Numbered from the stretch's first letter, positions 17,574 through 26,011 are shown. The stretch: DNA of 26,440 nucleotides from Chara braunii (GCA_003427395.1 BFEA01000383.1:709254-735693), one strand, 5' to 3'. A program made the numbers and translations. Notes: generated by a model from the sequence alone, not told the origin.

Positions 17574-17960
17574 CAATCGGAGGCGGTTTCAGCAATCTTG
17601 GCCCAGGTGGGACCTGACAGCCTCGAACACGTGGTGGAATACGCATCCAAAATGGTGTCATCCTGTAAGCGCAACTACGCGGCCCCGACGGGGGAATGCT
17701 ATGCAGCCTTGTGGGGGATCAGTCACTTCCGAGCATATTTGTATGGGCGAAGATTTACGCTGGTAACCGACCACGAACCACAGTTGGCGCTGAAGAAATC
17801 CAAGGATTACTCGAGCATGATCGGGCGATGGGCCACCATACTACTGAGCATGGACTTTGACATCCGTCATCGGAAACACGAGAAACACGCCAACGCAGAC
17901 GGACTGACACGACTACACCGTCCCGGCAAGGTGCCAAGGAGTGAGGAAGTGACCCTCTAG
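17550..17960 (+). pseudogene. Element 1 RNase H domain
   Basis: The four acidic residues of RNase H are visible: ILITD just before the TAG at 17571, GECYAALWG, LVTDHEPQ, and NADGLTR. The domain removes the RNA strand after reverse transcription. It is in the same frame as the second half of reverse transcriptase and is separated from it only by the TAG (probably from TGG or CAG). The frame ends in another TAG at 17958-17960, after which the same frame remains open for about 20 codons. Confidence 0.8.
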
Positions 17961-18079
17961 CGCAACCCGAAACCAGCGAACGAGCCTCGATATGGACAAG
18001 TGGTGATCCTACCGAAGGGCTAAGTGGACACGTGTACCCGACCCTCTCCTCCCCTCCCCGATTCTCGTCTCTCAGAACG

Positions 18080-18358
18080 ATGGAAACTCCCCCTGACTCA
18101 CTCTCTCCCACCTGTTCTGATCCCCTCGCCCATTCGGATTTTCTCGCCGCTCTCCCGGACAAATTTTGTTATTTTTGCACGTGTATTTCACGAATTTACG
18201 GAGTAAACTGTTACCCCTTCGAATCTGGATTTGTCGATTGGGTAAATTGTGCCACGTGTGTCAATCGTGCGCACGGTGCGTGCGTTCGATACCGAACGAG
18301 TAGTAAGGAATGGAAGTGCTCTCTGTGTAGGACGAACAAACTCCCTACCGAGGTTTGA
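18080..18358 (+). CDS. PHD-finger ORF inside element 1, between RNase H and integrase
   Basis: An ATG at 18080 opens a 92-codon frame beginning METPPDSLSPTCSD. Its C-terminal half has CYFC, then WVNCATC, HGAC and EWKCSLC. The spacing CxxC-(n)-CxxC-x4-HxxC-(n)-W-x-CxxC is that of a PHD finger (C4HC3), including the Trp two residues before the seventh zinc ligand. PHD fingers typically read histone H3 tails. It has its own start and stop, is in the same frame as the following integrase ORF (only a TGA and five codons separate them), and is 57 bp after the end of the RNase H reading frame. It may guide integration to particular chromatin, by analogy with chromodomains of other gypsy elements; that is inference. 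Confidence 0.7.
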   Translation: METPPDSLSPTCSDPLAHSDFLAALPDKFCYFCTCISRIYGVNCYPFESGFVDWVNCATCVNRAHGACVRYRTSSKEWKCSLCRTNKLPTEV

Positions 18359-18373
18359 TTTGGGGCTGCCCGA

Positions 18374-18712
18374 ATGGACGACCCTAAATACGACGAGAAA
18401 TACCGACGAGCGGAGGTATGGACAGATAAAATCTTATTAGCTAAATTAGCAGGCCTACACTTGGACCATCTCACTAAGCATGACAGACGTCGGGCTACCG
18501 AAAGATCCCGAGACTATCGATGGATCAACGGACATTTGGAAAAACGAAAGACGGACGGATCAGGGCTATGGTTGACGGTTTCCCACCCTTTTCAGAGATA
18601 CGACTGGACTAGGTCCGCGCACGAAGAACATGCCGCTCATTCCGCGATACGTGTCACCGAGGCAACTATCGACGAAACCGATGGTTCTAGTCTAATATCC
18701 GTGACCATGTGA
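18374..18712 (+). pseudogene. Element 1 integrase N-terminal part
   Basis: An ATG at 18374 starts MDDPKYDEKYRRAEVWTDK. Near the end SAHEEHAAHSAIRVTEA supplies the His pair of the HHCC zinc-binding domain; the Cys pair KCPVC is read in another frame from 18709. The frame shift falls between about 18650 and 18680, and in the downstream frame there is a TAG at 18688-18690. The domain helps the integrase multimerise. Confidence 0.65.
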
Positions 18713-19422
18713 AGCACGTGGTCGCTAAATGTCCAGTCTGTGCTGCTGACTGCGCGCCCCTCCATGGGCCAAACACGATAGTCCCTACGGAAGTAGAACG
18801 GTCGTTCCAACGAGTCAGTATGGACACAACTGATATAGATGTGCCACTTGGCCCCAATCGTTGTGAATACTCCATTCTCTTGGTGTTAATCGATCACTTC
18901 TCGAAATACATCGAAGTCTATCCGTGTAGAACCCGAAAGGCCTCAGAGATGGCCACATACATCGACCGGTTCCTCAATACCCACTGAGATACAGAGGAGA
19001 TTCTAACCGACAATGGATCGGAATTTAAAGGTGAGGTAGAGGAATTGCTAATGCGTCGTGGCGTTACACTCCGACACACCGCTCCCCATGTTTCCCAATC
19101 GAACGGGTTGGCGGAGAATGCGAATCGCATGATTAATACAACCCTCCGTAAGAACTTAGCGGCCCGTGACACGCGTCCGTGGCCCGAGATAGTCTATCAA
19201 ATCGTCGGAATTCACCGAGCCACCCCTCATGAGTCCACAGGGTTCACCCCCTTCCAGCTTCGAACTAATAGCCTCCCATGTGTCGATAATCGGAGTACCA
19301 CAAAAATTACCGACAAAGGGGGACGGGACACGCGTGCGGCCCTTAAGGCCAAAGCCAAGAGATACGCGGATTCAATGGAAGGCCCGGAAAAGACAAAAAA
19401 TGACCGAACTGGCCCACGGTAG
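18691..19422 (+). pseudogene. Element 1 integrase catalytic core
   Basis: The frame begins with KHVVAKCPVC, closing the HHCC domain, then the DDE core: VSMDTTDID (first Asp at about 18823), EILTDNGSEF (second Asp at 19009), and SQSNGLAENANR (Glu at 19114). The second Asp and the Glu are separated by 34 residues rather than the usual 35. A TGA at 18985-18987 interrupts the core, probably from CGA. After 19045 the frame stays open to a TAG at 19420-19422; a one-base change near 19380 moves the true reading to the next frame. The enzyme inserts the DNA copy into the genome. Confidence 0.85.
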
Positions 19423-19936
19423 GCAGGTCCGTAGCTACGAGGCTCGGAACGGGAATGCGGGCCCACATCACCAATATAAGTTAGGGGATCTTGTGCAGGT
19501 ACGCAAATGTGCACGCGACCGCAAACTCGCTCCCAAGTTCTCTGGTTGTTTCCGCGTTGTAGAGCTCGGCCCTAACGGAGCTAACACGGTGCGCATCGAG
19601 CCTGAAGCCAGCGCCAGCCATAGCTCTCTCCCCATCGTCCGGCACACTTCCTACCTTCGTCCTCTCCCTCCTCCTGAGAACCTTAACCCATCTCTTTCTT
19701 CTTCATCCGACGCAGAGGAGGAACTCGTTTCCTCTCCTTCGTCTACATCTACCTCCCCCTCACCTTCATCCCTGCTCAACTTCTTCAACCTCGAACCCTT
19801 TTGCAATTCCGCCAAGTCGCGCATCCCCGTCTTAGTCTCGATCTTCTCCGATTTGCGCAACTCTTTGGCGACGGAGCTTGGTGTGCCGTCGTGGAGATCA
19901 CTATATCAACTGATCGAGGTTCAACAGTCGTTTTAG
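19380..19936 (+). pseudogene. Element 1 integrase C-terminal domain and Ser-rich tail
   Basis: Reading the frame entered near 19380 gives RKRQKMTELAHGRQ, then YKLGDLVQVRKCARD, APKFSGCFRVVELG, and HTSYLRPLPPPE. This is the SH3-like C-terminal domain of gypsy integrases (the ...Y..GD.V....... K......G...V region). A Ser/Pro/acidic tail follows to a TAG at 19934-19936. The end overlaps the next ORF in a different frame. No chromodomain is visible here. Confidence 0.7.
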
Positions 19937-20229
19937 CGGAAGCTTTGGGGGTGCGGCGTCTTTCGCGGCCAACTCAGAGCGACGTAACGGTGGTAGTAGC
20001 CTTCAGCGGCGATTTGTGTACTATCGACGTACAGCGACGCGATGCAGTGGTGACTGACCTTTATCGGTGGGGACAGAAGTTGGCAGCTGATTGGCGGCAG
20101 CGACTGGCCCAGCCAGGACGACAAGTAGTGGGGACCGATTGTATCGACACCTTCTCTCTCCGGACCAGCGCCACTGGCCGCGCCCCTCGCCCTCTTCCCC
20201 ATCTCCATCCCTACCCCAAGCGCCGATGA
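19801..20229 (+). CDS. Unrecognised 3' ORF of element 1, first part
   Basis: A 142-codon frame overlaps the integrase tail and ends in TGA at 20227-20229, overlapping the ATG of the next ORF. The informative part is AWCAVVEITISTDRGSTV, then DVTVVVAFSGDLCTIDV and LYRWGQKLAADWRQRL, a mixed beta and alpha pattern. I see no env-like signal peptide or transmembrane segment and no recognisable family. Part of it may really follow from the integrase frame through a frameshift near 19880. Confidence 0.4.
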   Translation: MQFRQVAHPRLSLDLLRFAQLFGDGAWCAVVEITISTDRGSTVVLAEALGVRRLSRPTQSDVTVVVAFSGDLCTIDVQRRDAVVTDLYRWGQKLAADWRQRLAQPGRQVVGTDCIDTFSLRTSATGRAPRPLPHLHPYPKRR

Positions 20230-21162
20230 ATCGTTTCTCCACCTTCTCTCTCCCCTCCGACCTCCCGATCATCTGGCCATCCTGGGCAAACCCTCTCCTC
20301 ACTCTAGAAATCCGCCCCTCCTCCGCCCTTCCATTCAGTTCTGCCTACGTTCGCAAGTGGTCTGAGTTCGCAACAATTAGTGTGTATGCTCGCGGTGAGG
20401 TGCCACTGGTCGCGCTACTATAGCAATCGCGAGCTCGAGCACTCTCACGAGATCTCGTTGGTGCTAGCGCAGTTGTGGCCGAAGGAGTCTGATACCGACG
20501 GTACGTTGGTGGGATTGTTGTGTGGAGAGATCGCCAAGGGAGGACGAGCCACGGTCGCCTACGAGCTCCTCACCTTTTTGTTGCAGCTCGTCGACGATCT
20601 ACCGACGGACATCATCTCCTATAATCCAAGCGATCCGAAGCAGGCGGGACTTGAAACCTTGGAGAGGAAGTTGACGCCAACCGTAATCTGGGCAAATTGT
20701 ACGGAGGATTACGGGCAGTATCTGAGCGATCACGATCCGACGGCTTGGTGTTACTTAGACTTGGACGAGCTTGCACCCGACAACTCCGACTTTAACGAGT
20801 TTTGGCAGGCGCATCGGGAGAACGGAGAATTGCCATCAGACGACGATCCAGGTCGAATAGCCATCACCGGACTATCGTCGGAGGAGCCAGAAGCCCAGTC
20901 GACTTCCAAGGAAGAAGGAGAGGCATCAGCGCCTGAACCCCGGGAAGCCGTACAAGCACCGCCGCTCGCTCAAGGAGGATCAGCCCTGAATCCCGCTGCC
21001 CCCTCGGACGCTGTTAGCCGGCACGATGGCGCGCCAGCCTCCCGCAGGCGCCGCCGCCCTCGCTCACCTTCTCCGGCCACTTCCGCCCCCGTCGCGCTTC
21101 GTCCCTGTCCTCCTCCCATCTCGGACGTACCGTCCTCGTCCCGTCTGTTGCCGCCCCCTTGA
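20226..21162 (+). pseudogene. Unrecognised 3' ORF of element 1, second part (one frameshift)
   Basis: An ATG at 20226 starts MNRFSTFSLPSDLPIIWPSW and the frame runs to a TAG at 20421-20423. A parallel frame from about 20395 continues as YYSNRELEHSHEISLVLAQL, LLQLVDDLPTDIISYN, WCYLDLDELAPDNSDF and then an acidic and later Arg/Ser/Pro-rich tail to TGA at 21160-21162. One base change near 20410-20420 would unite them into one protein of roughly 310 residues: a folded N-terminal region followed by a disordered charged tail. It has no similarity I recognise to gag, env or a silencing suppressor. It lies downstream of integrase on the sense strand. Confidence 0.5.
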
Positions 21163-21541
21163 CTTCCTCCGCTTCCGACCTCTCCCCCATCTCGAGTTCC
21201 CCCTAAACTATTGTCTTCGCCAGCGGCTTCTTCGGTCACCACTTCGCCACTTTCCTCCTTTGCACGGTCTTCCCTCATCAATCCCCTTCCTTCCCTCTCA
21301 ATATCCTTCTCTTTAGTGTCGCCTGGACGCGGTCCAACCACATGGAGTTGTACTGCGTCATTTCCGGCACCTTTCCTGCTATGGAGGACTACGAGTCTCT
21401 AAGAGACAACGTCCTTCAAACTATTCCCTCCCTATATCCTGATTCCCTCCTTTCCCTATCTCGACCCAATCATCGTTTCCCCCCCGCACATCGGATCTCA
21501 CATTTTGTCGATCTCGGTGATGAAGCGGAAAATTATTCATC
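21163..21541 (+). pseudogene. Last coding remnant of element 1 before the junction
   Basis: After a Ser/Pro-rich stretch with a stop and shift, a frame from 21342 reads MELYCVISGTFPAMEDYESL and FVDLGDEAENYSSILG. It looks like globular protein and is cut off near 21541, where reverse transcriptase of another element starts in a different frame. It may be the continuation of the preceding ORF. Confidence 0.4.
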
Positions 21542-22203
21542 TATCTTGGGCACCGGTTGTCTGCTGCAGGCCTAGAGCCTGAGGCAACCAAGGTGGAAGT
21601 CATACGCAACTGGCCTCAACCCGTGAATGTTCGCGAACTGCGCTCTTTTCTTGGTCTCGCATGATACTATCGGAAGTTTGTACCCCGCTTCTCCATTGTT
21701 GTGCGTCCATTGTCTCGACTAACAAGCAAGAATGTTCCCTATTCTTGGGATACCGCGTGCACGAACGCCTTTCAAGCTTTGAAAGACGCCTTGGTAGGTT
21801 ACCCGGTACTCCGCATTGCAGATCCCAAACTGACATTCGTAGTTACGACGGATGCAAGTCAGTATGGAATCGGCGCAGTGCTGCAGCAAGATGATGACGA
21901 TGACTTGCGGCCGCTCGAATTCTACAGCACACGCATGCCCAACGTAAAGGTAGCCACTTCCACCGACATGCGCGAGCTCTATGCTTTGCGTATGGCTTTG
22001 GACGATTGGAAGCACTATCTTTTGGGACTCCACTTCAAAGTGTTCTCAGATCATGAGACCCTGAAGTGGATCAAGAGAAAACTACCCTGTCCCCCACGTT
22101 AATTCGCTGGTTCCATGAAATTGACATCTTTGACTTTGAGTTGAGACACAAAATGGGCTGTTATAATTGAGTCGCTGACGCATTGTCTCGCGAAAGAAAC
22201 TGA
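21542..22203 (+). pseudogene. Element 2 reverse transcriptase end and RNase H
   Basis: The first recognisable codons give YLGHRLSAAGLEPEATKVEV, the conserved FLGH region after the fingers and palm, so the YMDD active site is missing. Then NWPQPVNVRELRSFLGLA, a TGA at 21661, and YYRKFVPRFS. RNase H follows with VVTTDASQYGIGAVLQQ, STDMRELYALRMA, VFSDHETLKWI and, after a frameshift near 22095 and a TGA at about 22168, VADALSRE. The four acidic residues of RNase H are all recognisable. The copy is non-functional. Confidence 0.85.
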
Positions 22204-23191
22204 AGGAGGAGCTCGTAGAGCAGACAGCCAAGGATGCGGAACTTAGTCCCATCCTTGAGCGGCTGCGGGCTGATCCTAGTAGTTAGCCTGATTTTCACGA
22301 ATATGGAGGACTGATTTTTCGTCGCTACGGGAACCACGACCGCTTGTGTGTGCCCAACCATGAGCCTCTCCGCACGCATTTTCTGGATTTGGCTCATGGT
22401 CGGAGTGGACACTTCGGCATGGCAAAGACGTACGCAAATCTGTTGCGGCCTGGCATAAAAGGGACTGCTGAAAAATTTGTGGCTGAGTGTCAAGTCTGTC
22501 AACGAATCAAACCGTGCAGTCAAAAGCCCATGGGGCTACTCACACCCCTTCCCATCCCCGATGGTCTCGGGGAGTCCGTCTCCATCGACTTCACCGACAT
22601 GGGAAAGGTGAGTAAGAACGGCTACTTACAAGTCATGGTGATTGTTGACCGGTTCTCTAAGTTTCTCAATCTGATCCCTTTGCCGCCGCACGCCCCAACA
22701 TAATTAGTGATTCATGAGTTCCAACAGAAGTACATTCTGCAGTTCGGGACCCCGAAGACTCTCGTAAGTGATCGGGACCCACGCTTCATTAGTATTGAAT
22801 GGAAGACTTCACATCTCATCTGGGGATCAGGCTGTGTATGACATCTGGCCGACACCCTGAAGCCAACGGTTTGGCTGAAGAAATCAACCAGACTGTATTC
22901 CAACTTCTCCGTGCTTTGATTATCCCGGATCACGAAACATGGGATGAAGAGTTGTATTTCGTTAGGGGGTTGTACAACAACTCCATCCATTCTGCCACCG
23001 GCATGGCACCTAACACGCTGCATCTCGGTTGGCAGATCCGTAACCTGCTCTCCTACCTATTCCCTGAGCAGCCGGCTGGCTTAACACCCGGCAGGCCTGG
23101 CTTTAGGGCCAAGTATGATCGCTTGCTCAAGGTTGCCATTGCAGCCATGACCAAGCGACAACATGCCATGCCCGCGAACAAGGGGCGCTGA
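22190..23191 (+). pseudogene. Element 2 integrase zinc-binding and catalytic domains
   Basis: KLKEELVEQTAKDAELS precedes a TAG near 22285. The zinc-binding domain is HFLDLAHGRSGHFGMAKT with CQVCQRIKP. The core has ESVSIDFTDMGKVS (first Asp), a TAA at 22701, then TLVSDRDPRFI (second Asp) and, after a frame change near 22800, GRHPEANGLAEEINQ (Glu). ATGMAPNTLHLGWQ is the typical region after the core. The frame ends in a TGA at 23189-23191. The enzyme would insert the element cDNA, but this copy is broken. Confidence 0.85.
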
Positions 23192-23718
23192 CCGTCGGAC
23201 ATTCAGGTAGGAAGCTATGTCTGGGTCAAGATGTCAGAATTCTCAGAAGAAGAAGGGGTCTCTCGCAAACTTCTCCCACTCTATTACGGACCATGGGAAG
23301 TTTTGGATGTGTTTGGCCCTTCGTATGTAGTTGATGTGCCAGCCCATCTGCACACATACCCCGCGTTCCATGCATCGAAATTGTACCTCCACCGTGATGC
23401 TAAGACGTTCGACTATCGCGAAGACATGATCCCTCGTGCGATCAAAGGCGGCATGAGATAGACGAAATCAAACAGCACGTAGAGAAGGGACGCAACAGAC
23501 AGTACCAGGTTCGCTTCATGTATCACCCATTAGACGATCTGTATTGGATTTCCAAACAGGAACTGCTACGCAGCGCACCGTGCGTTGTCAAAGCCTACAA
23601 GCGACAAATCACCACTAACGCTGTAACTAAGATCTCTGCAAGACTCACTGCAACAGAGTACTCTAGAAATCTCTTTGCCTTGCTTGCTTACGATGTGTTT
23701 GTCGAGGACTCGGAATGA
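23192..23718 (+). pseudogene. Element 2 integrase C-terminal domain with chromodomain-like tail
   Basis: VGSYVWVKMSEFSEEEG and LPLYYGPWEVLDVFGPSY, then YPAFHASKLYLHR, form the SH3-like C-terminal domain with the GPY/F motif of chromoviruses. After a TAG at 23459-23461 and a shift, DEIKQHVEKGRNRQYQVRF, DDLYWISKQELL and SAPCVVKAYKRQ match the pattern of a chromodomain (three strands then a helix) at about 23464-23620. Chromodomains bind methylated histone tails and direct insertion. The frame ends in TGA at 23716-23718, about 30 bp before the polypurine tract, as expected. Confidence 0.7.
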
Positions 23719-23746
23719 GTTACTCGATCGAAGGGACCTCGCTCTT

Positions 23747-23756
23747 GAAGGGGGAG
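23747..23756 (+). promoter_or_regulatory. Polypurine tract of element 2
   Basis: gaagggggag lies three bases before the LTR start tgtgatgacc. Such tracts prime plus-strand DNA synthesis in LTR retroelements. Confidence 0.65.
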
Positions 23757-23883
23757 TAGTGTGATGACCCGTCCAAACATGGACTGAAACACAACTGATT
23801 TATGGGTTTTGCCCATAGACTGAATGCCCTGCTGAGTTTCCCGCTTGCTACTACGTCTGTGTGTGCACGCTTGTTGGACTGCA

Positions 23884-24008
23884 TGTCTGTCTGAGTGCTG
23901 GTTGGCTTGAGTGTGTGTGTGGCCGTGCCTGTCTGAGTGCTGGTTGGCTTGAGTGTGTGTGTGGCCATGCCTGTCTGAGTGCTGGTTGGCTTGAGTGTGT
24001 GTGTGGCC
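23884..24008 (+). repeat. 42-bp minisatellite, about three units
   Basis: Three units share tgtctgagtgctggttggct followed by tgagtgtgtgtgtggcc. The 42-bp period is a multiple of three, which creates spurious repetitive open frames on both strands. It lies inside the 3' LTR of element 2. Confidence 0.95.
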
Positions 24009-24894
24009 CGCAAGGGCACTTGCTCGTTCATTGGGCCCTCAGGGCCAGTACTTACCTGTGGCCGTGACATTGAGGGATTGCAGCAGGAAAAACACTCAAG
24101 TAGCGGGTAGGCCGGTACCGCACCCTGAAGGGGTAGATGTGCGGATACTGGAGGCCGAGCAGAAGAAGACAAAAGTGGCATTTTTAGAGGCCCAGTAGTT
24201 GTAGGTTAGGTCTAGGTGGATACCAGTCCAACCAGTCCGGGTCTAGGGCCTGTATGGGCAATATCAGAGTCTGCAATGATGTTTCCCTCCGAAAGGGAGG
24301 AGCCACCGGTTGCTTGGAAGGCTGAGCGGCCTGGAAGTCACCGCCCGAAGAGGCAAGCAGGCCGCTATATCTCCCAGCCGGGCGAAGAGCCCGGCCTCTT
24401 TTTCGGTGTGCAAGTTTGGCGACACACTTGTGGAGTGCTGGTTGGAGCAGCGCTATGCTGGAGCAGCGCTGTTGGGGAGGAAGGAGAAGGACACGAGGGA
24501 GGAAGAAGGAAGGAAGGGGGAGGAGCGCCAGGGGTACCTACCTGGTTATGGTGGCAGCCATCTTCATCACCTTGGTGGACGCTGCAGCAGGGAGTCCCCA
24601 ACTGGGGAGAGCCACACCAAGAAGCTTCAAGGCAGGGTTGGGCATGGCGGCCTGAGCTAGAGAAGCCATAGCTGCTTTGGGTTGTCCTTTGGGCATCTGG
24701 GCAAGGCCTAGTAGTCCGCCATAGCCTCGGCCTATGAGAGTGAAGAGTAGGGGAGGCGGCCATGGCTATGGTGGACCTCAAGTGAAACCTGCAGTAGAAG
24801 AGGAACTCGGACATGGATTCTGGATCAGCCATTCAACATTGGATTATTATTTCTTGTATGAATAAGAGAAGGGGGAGAGATAAGGAGGAGGAGA
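24009..24894. other. LTR interior: GC-rich, no gene called
   Basis: Contains a TATA-like tatat at 24366-24370 and, just after it, the hairpin gccgggc/gcccggc (24377-24383 with 24389-24395) followed by a T run. On the minus strand 24547-24768 is open (LLGLAQMPKGQPKAAMASLA, ending MKMAATIT) up to a donor-like gtaggt, but it lacks a good acceptor. The plus-strand open frames are compositionally biased. I do not call a gene. Confidence 0.35.
24377..24403 (+). other. GC hairpin followed by T run, downstream of TATA-like motif
   Basis: A 7-bp perfect stem with a 5-nt loop is followed by ctcttttt. It has the look of a terminator-type structure but lies in a eukaryotic LTR, near where transcription should start; the structure may fall in the repeated R region of the element RNA. 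Confidence 0.35.
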
Positions 24895-25141
24895 TTGTTG
24901 GGCGAAGAAGACGAGCCTTGTCATTTGTCTATGCTGGTGTACATCATCTTCTTCTTCTTTCTTACTTCTTCGTCTTCTTCTAATCCTCTCTCTCCTCTCA
25001 AGTTCATTCATTTCATTCTCCAATTGGACGGCATTGTACTATCTGATGGATGTGTATCTCGAAATTGGTCAGGACCATAACAGTTTCACATCTATAGCAA
25101 GCAACATGAAGTACAATAGAAGGACGTAAAACCCTTTCTTG

Positions 25142-25717
25142 AATGTGTTCACATTTGCTTTCTCCATGGTACCCCATTCATTTGTTCTTGCAGCTCCCCC
25201 TTTACCGTGCCTCTCATGCACAAGGCTGGCAACGTTGATTGTGGTTGAGCGAGAGCTGCCCACAGCCCTGTGTGCCATAACGACCCACTTGCACACTATG
25301 AAAGGAGGCAAAGCAAAGGCGGAGGTGTATTCCTGTTCATTTCTTCTCAGATCTTCAACTTACATTTTGTCCCTTCTCGTAATGACGCTCATTCGTATGC
25401 ATTACTAGCCATACAAAAGAGGAGGGAGGAAGGAAATGAGAGGTGGAGTTCTGACAGGGTTCTAAAAGTGACCGCTGGGGCAGACCACTCTAGAATGGCA
25501 CATGAGGCCAGTCAGTGTGTGGGTTGCATAAGATTTGAGGAGCAGTTGTTGCCTATGTTAAGTGGCCACCTCTACAGACCAGGCAGGACCGGTTTGGGTG
25601 TGGCCTGTGGAAGCACCGCATCCAGTTCTCACAGTCACAGTTACTGCATCGAATGGCACAGCGTAGACAGATGTCACAGGCTACGTGGTCCCACATGCTA
25701 GGAACACAGAGGCACGC
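25142..25717 (-). repeat. Dispersed repeat, copy 2 (partner at about 9979-10577)
   Basis: Matches copy 1 in the same orientation with conserved order. Near the lower end the shared sequence ttgttcttgcagctcccc resembles a plus-strand splice acceptor, but base differences between the copies there show no codon periodicity. The upper end carries the conserved minus-strand Cys/His-rich module, and unlike copy 1 the related coding sequence continues beyond it to about 26345. Confidence 0.85.
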
Positions 25718-25744
25718 CGACCGCAATTGTAGAGGCATTGCCAT
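25553..25744 (-). CDS. Cys/His-rich zinc-binding module, copy 2
   Basis: A 63-codon minus-strand frame reads CLCVPSMWDHVACDICLRC, then CSNCDCENWMRCFHRPH and SCLVCRGGH before a stop. Eleven Cys and several His are spaced as CxxC, CxxCxC, CxH, H and CxxC, consistent with two zinc ions in a RING-like or treble-clef fold. Compared with copy 1, changes are concentrated at third codon positions, so the family was under selection as protein. It is preceded on the same strand by two further Cys/His modules (25753-25920 and 26185-26345), suggesting one larger multi-zinc-finger protein, now broken or split by introns. Function unknown; a transposon-encoded or ubiquitin-ligase-like role is speculation. 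Confidence 0.6.
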   Translation of the reverse strand: MAMPLQLRSACLCVPSMWDHVACDICLRCAIRCSNCDCENWMRCFHRPHPNRSCLVCRGGHLT

Positions 25745-25752
25745 TCCAGCCC

Positions 25753-25920
25753 CTATCTACAAATTGGACATGACATCTCAGGGTGCCGTACATCAGTGCA
25801 GTATAGACTGTCATCATACGTATGAAGACAAAAGCTCGCCCGGGCTATCCCTTCATAATCCTCACGGCATAAGACATGCAAACCACATGGTAGCTGATCT
25901 CCGGTGGGTCATCACAAAGC
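25753..25920 (-). pseudogene. Second Cys/His module, frameshifted
   Basis: On the minus strand CDDPPEISYHVVCMSYAVR is followed, after a one-base shift, by ARASFCLHTYDDSLYC and RHPEMSCPICR with a TAG right after. The pattern HV-C...CxH...C...HP..SCxxCR parallels the module at 25553-25744. A stop and a shift indicate decay, or the segment is an exon whose borders I have not placed. Confidence 0.45.
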
Positions 25921-26011
25921 GGCATGGAGCAAGTTTCTTGGGTTTCCTCAGTATTTATTCCCTCTCTATGCGTAGACGACGACGGGGGAGATTGATCCAA
26001 AGCAAGGGCGT

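Larger units (their letters stand above)
13303..21541 (+). mobile_element. Element 1: degenerate Ty3/gypsy-like retrotransposon
   Basis: The order gag, CCHC knuckle, protease, reverse transcriptase, RNase H, integrase is that of Ty3/gypsy elements. Additional ORFs lie between RNase H and integrase (PHD finger) and after integrase. The copy has in-frame stops at 13550, 13631, 17571, 17958, 18688 and 18985, several frameshifts, and an insertion of mitochondrial DNA at about 14801-15066. Its 3' end is lost at 21541, where another element begins. The 5' LTR is probable but not proven. Confidence 0.85.
21542..25068 (+). mobile_element. Element 2: 5'-truncated Ty3/gypsy element with chromodomain-like tail and 3' LTR
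   Basis: It begins abruptly inside reverse transcriptase and continues in the normal order RNase H, integrase, chromodomain-like tail, polypurine tract (23747-23756), and LTR starting tgtgatgacc at 23760. It carries stops at 21661, 22285, 22701, 23189 and 23459 and several frameshifts. The LTR 3' end is not certain; 25068 is the latest position before the dispersed-repeat region. It is a different lineage from element 1, as sequence at shared motifs differs strongly. Confidence 0.75.
23760..25068 (+). repeat. 3' LTR of element 2 (end uncertain)
   Basis: The start tgtgatgaccc directly follows the polypurine tract and is typical of gypsy LTRs. The interior has a 42-bp minisatellite, a TATA-like tatat at 24366, and GC-rich sequence. 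The end is placed only approximately, before the dispersed repeat. The 5' LTR is absent, so the boundary cannot be checked within the window. Confidence 0.5.

Noticed and set aside
19801-21541. Envelope gene after integrase
   Set aside because: No signal peptide, transmembrane anchor or cleavage-site pattern is visible.
23720-24181. 153-codon minus-strand open frame with THTLKPTSTQTG repeats
   Set aside because: Produced by the 42-bp minisatellite, whose period is a multiple of three, inside an LTR.
24377-24403. Bacterial intrinsic terminator
   Set aside because: The structure fits, but everything around it is a eukaryotic LTR; reported only as a hairpin.
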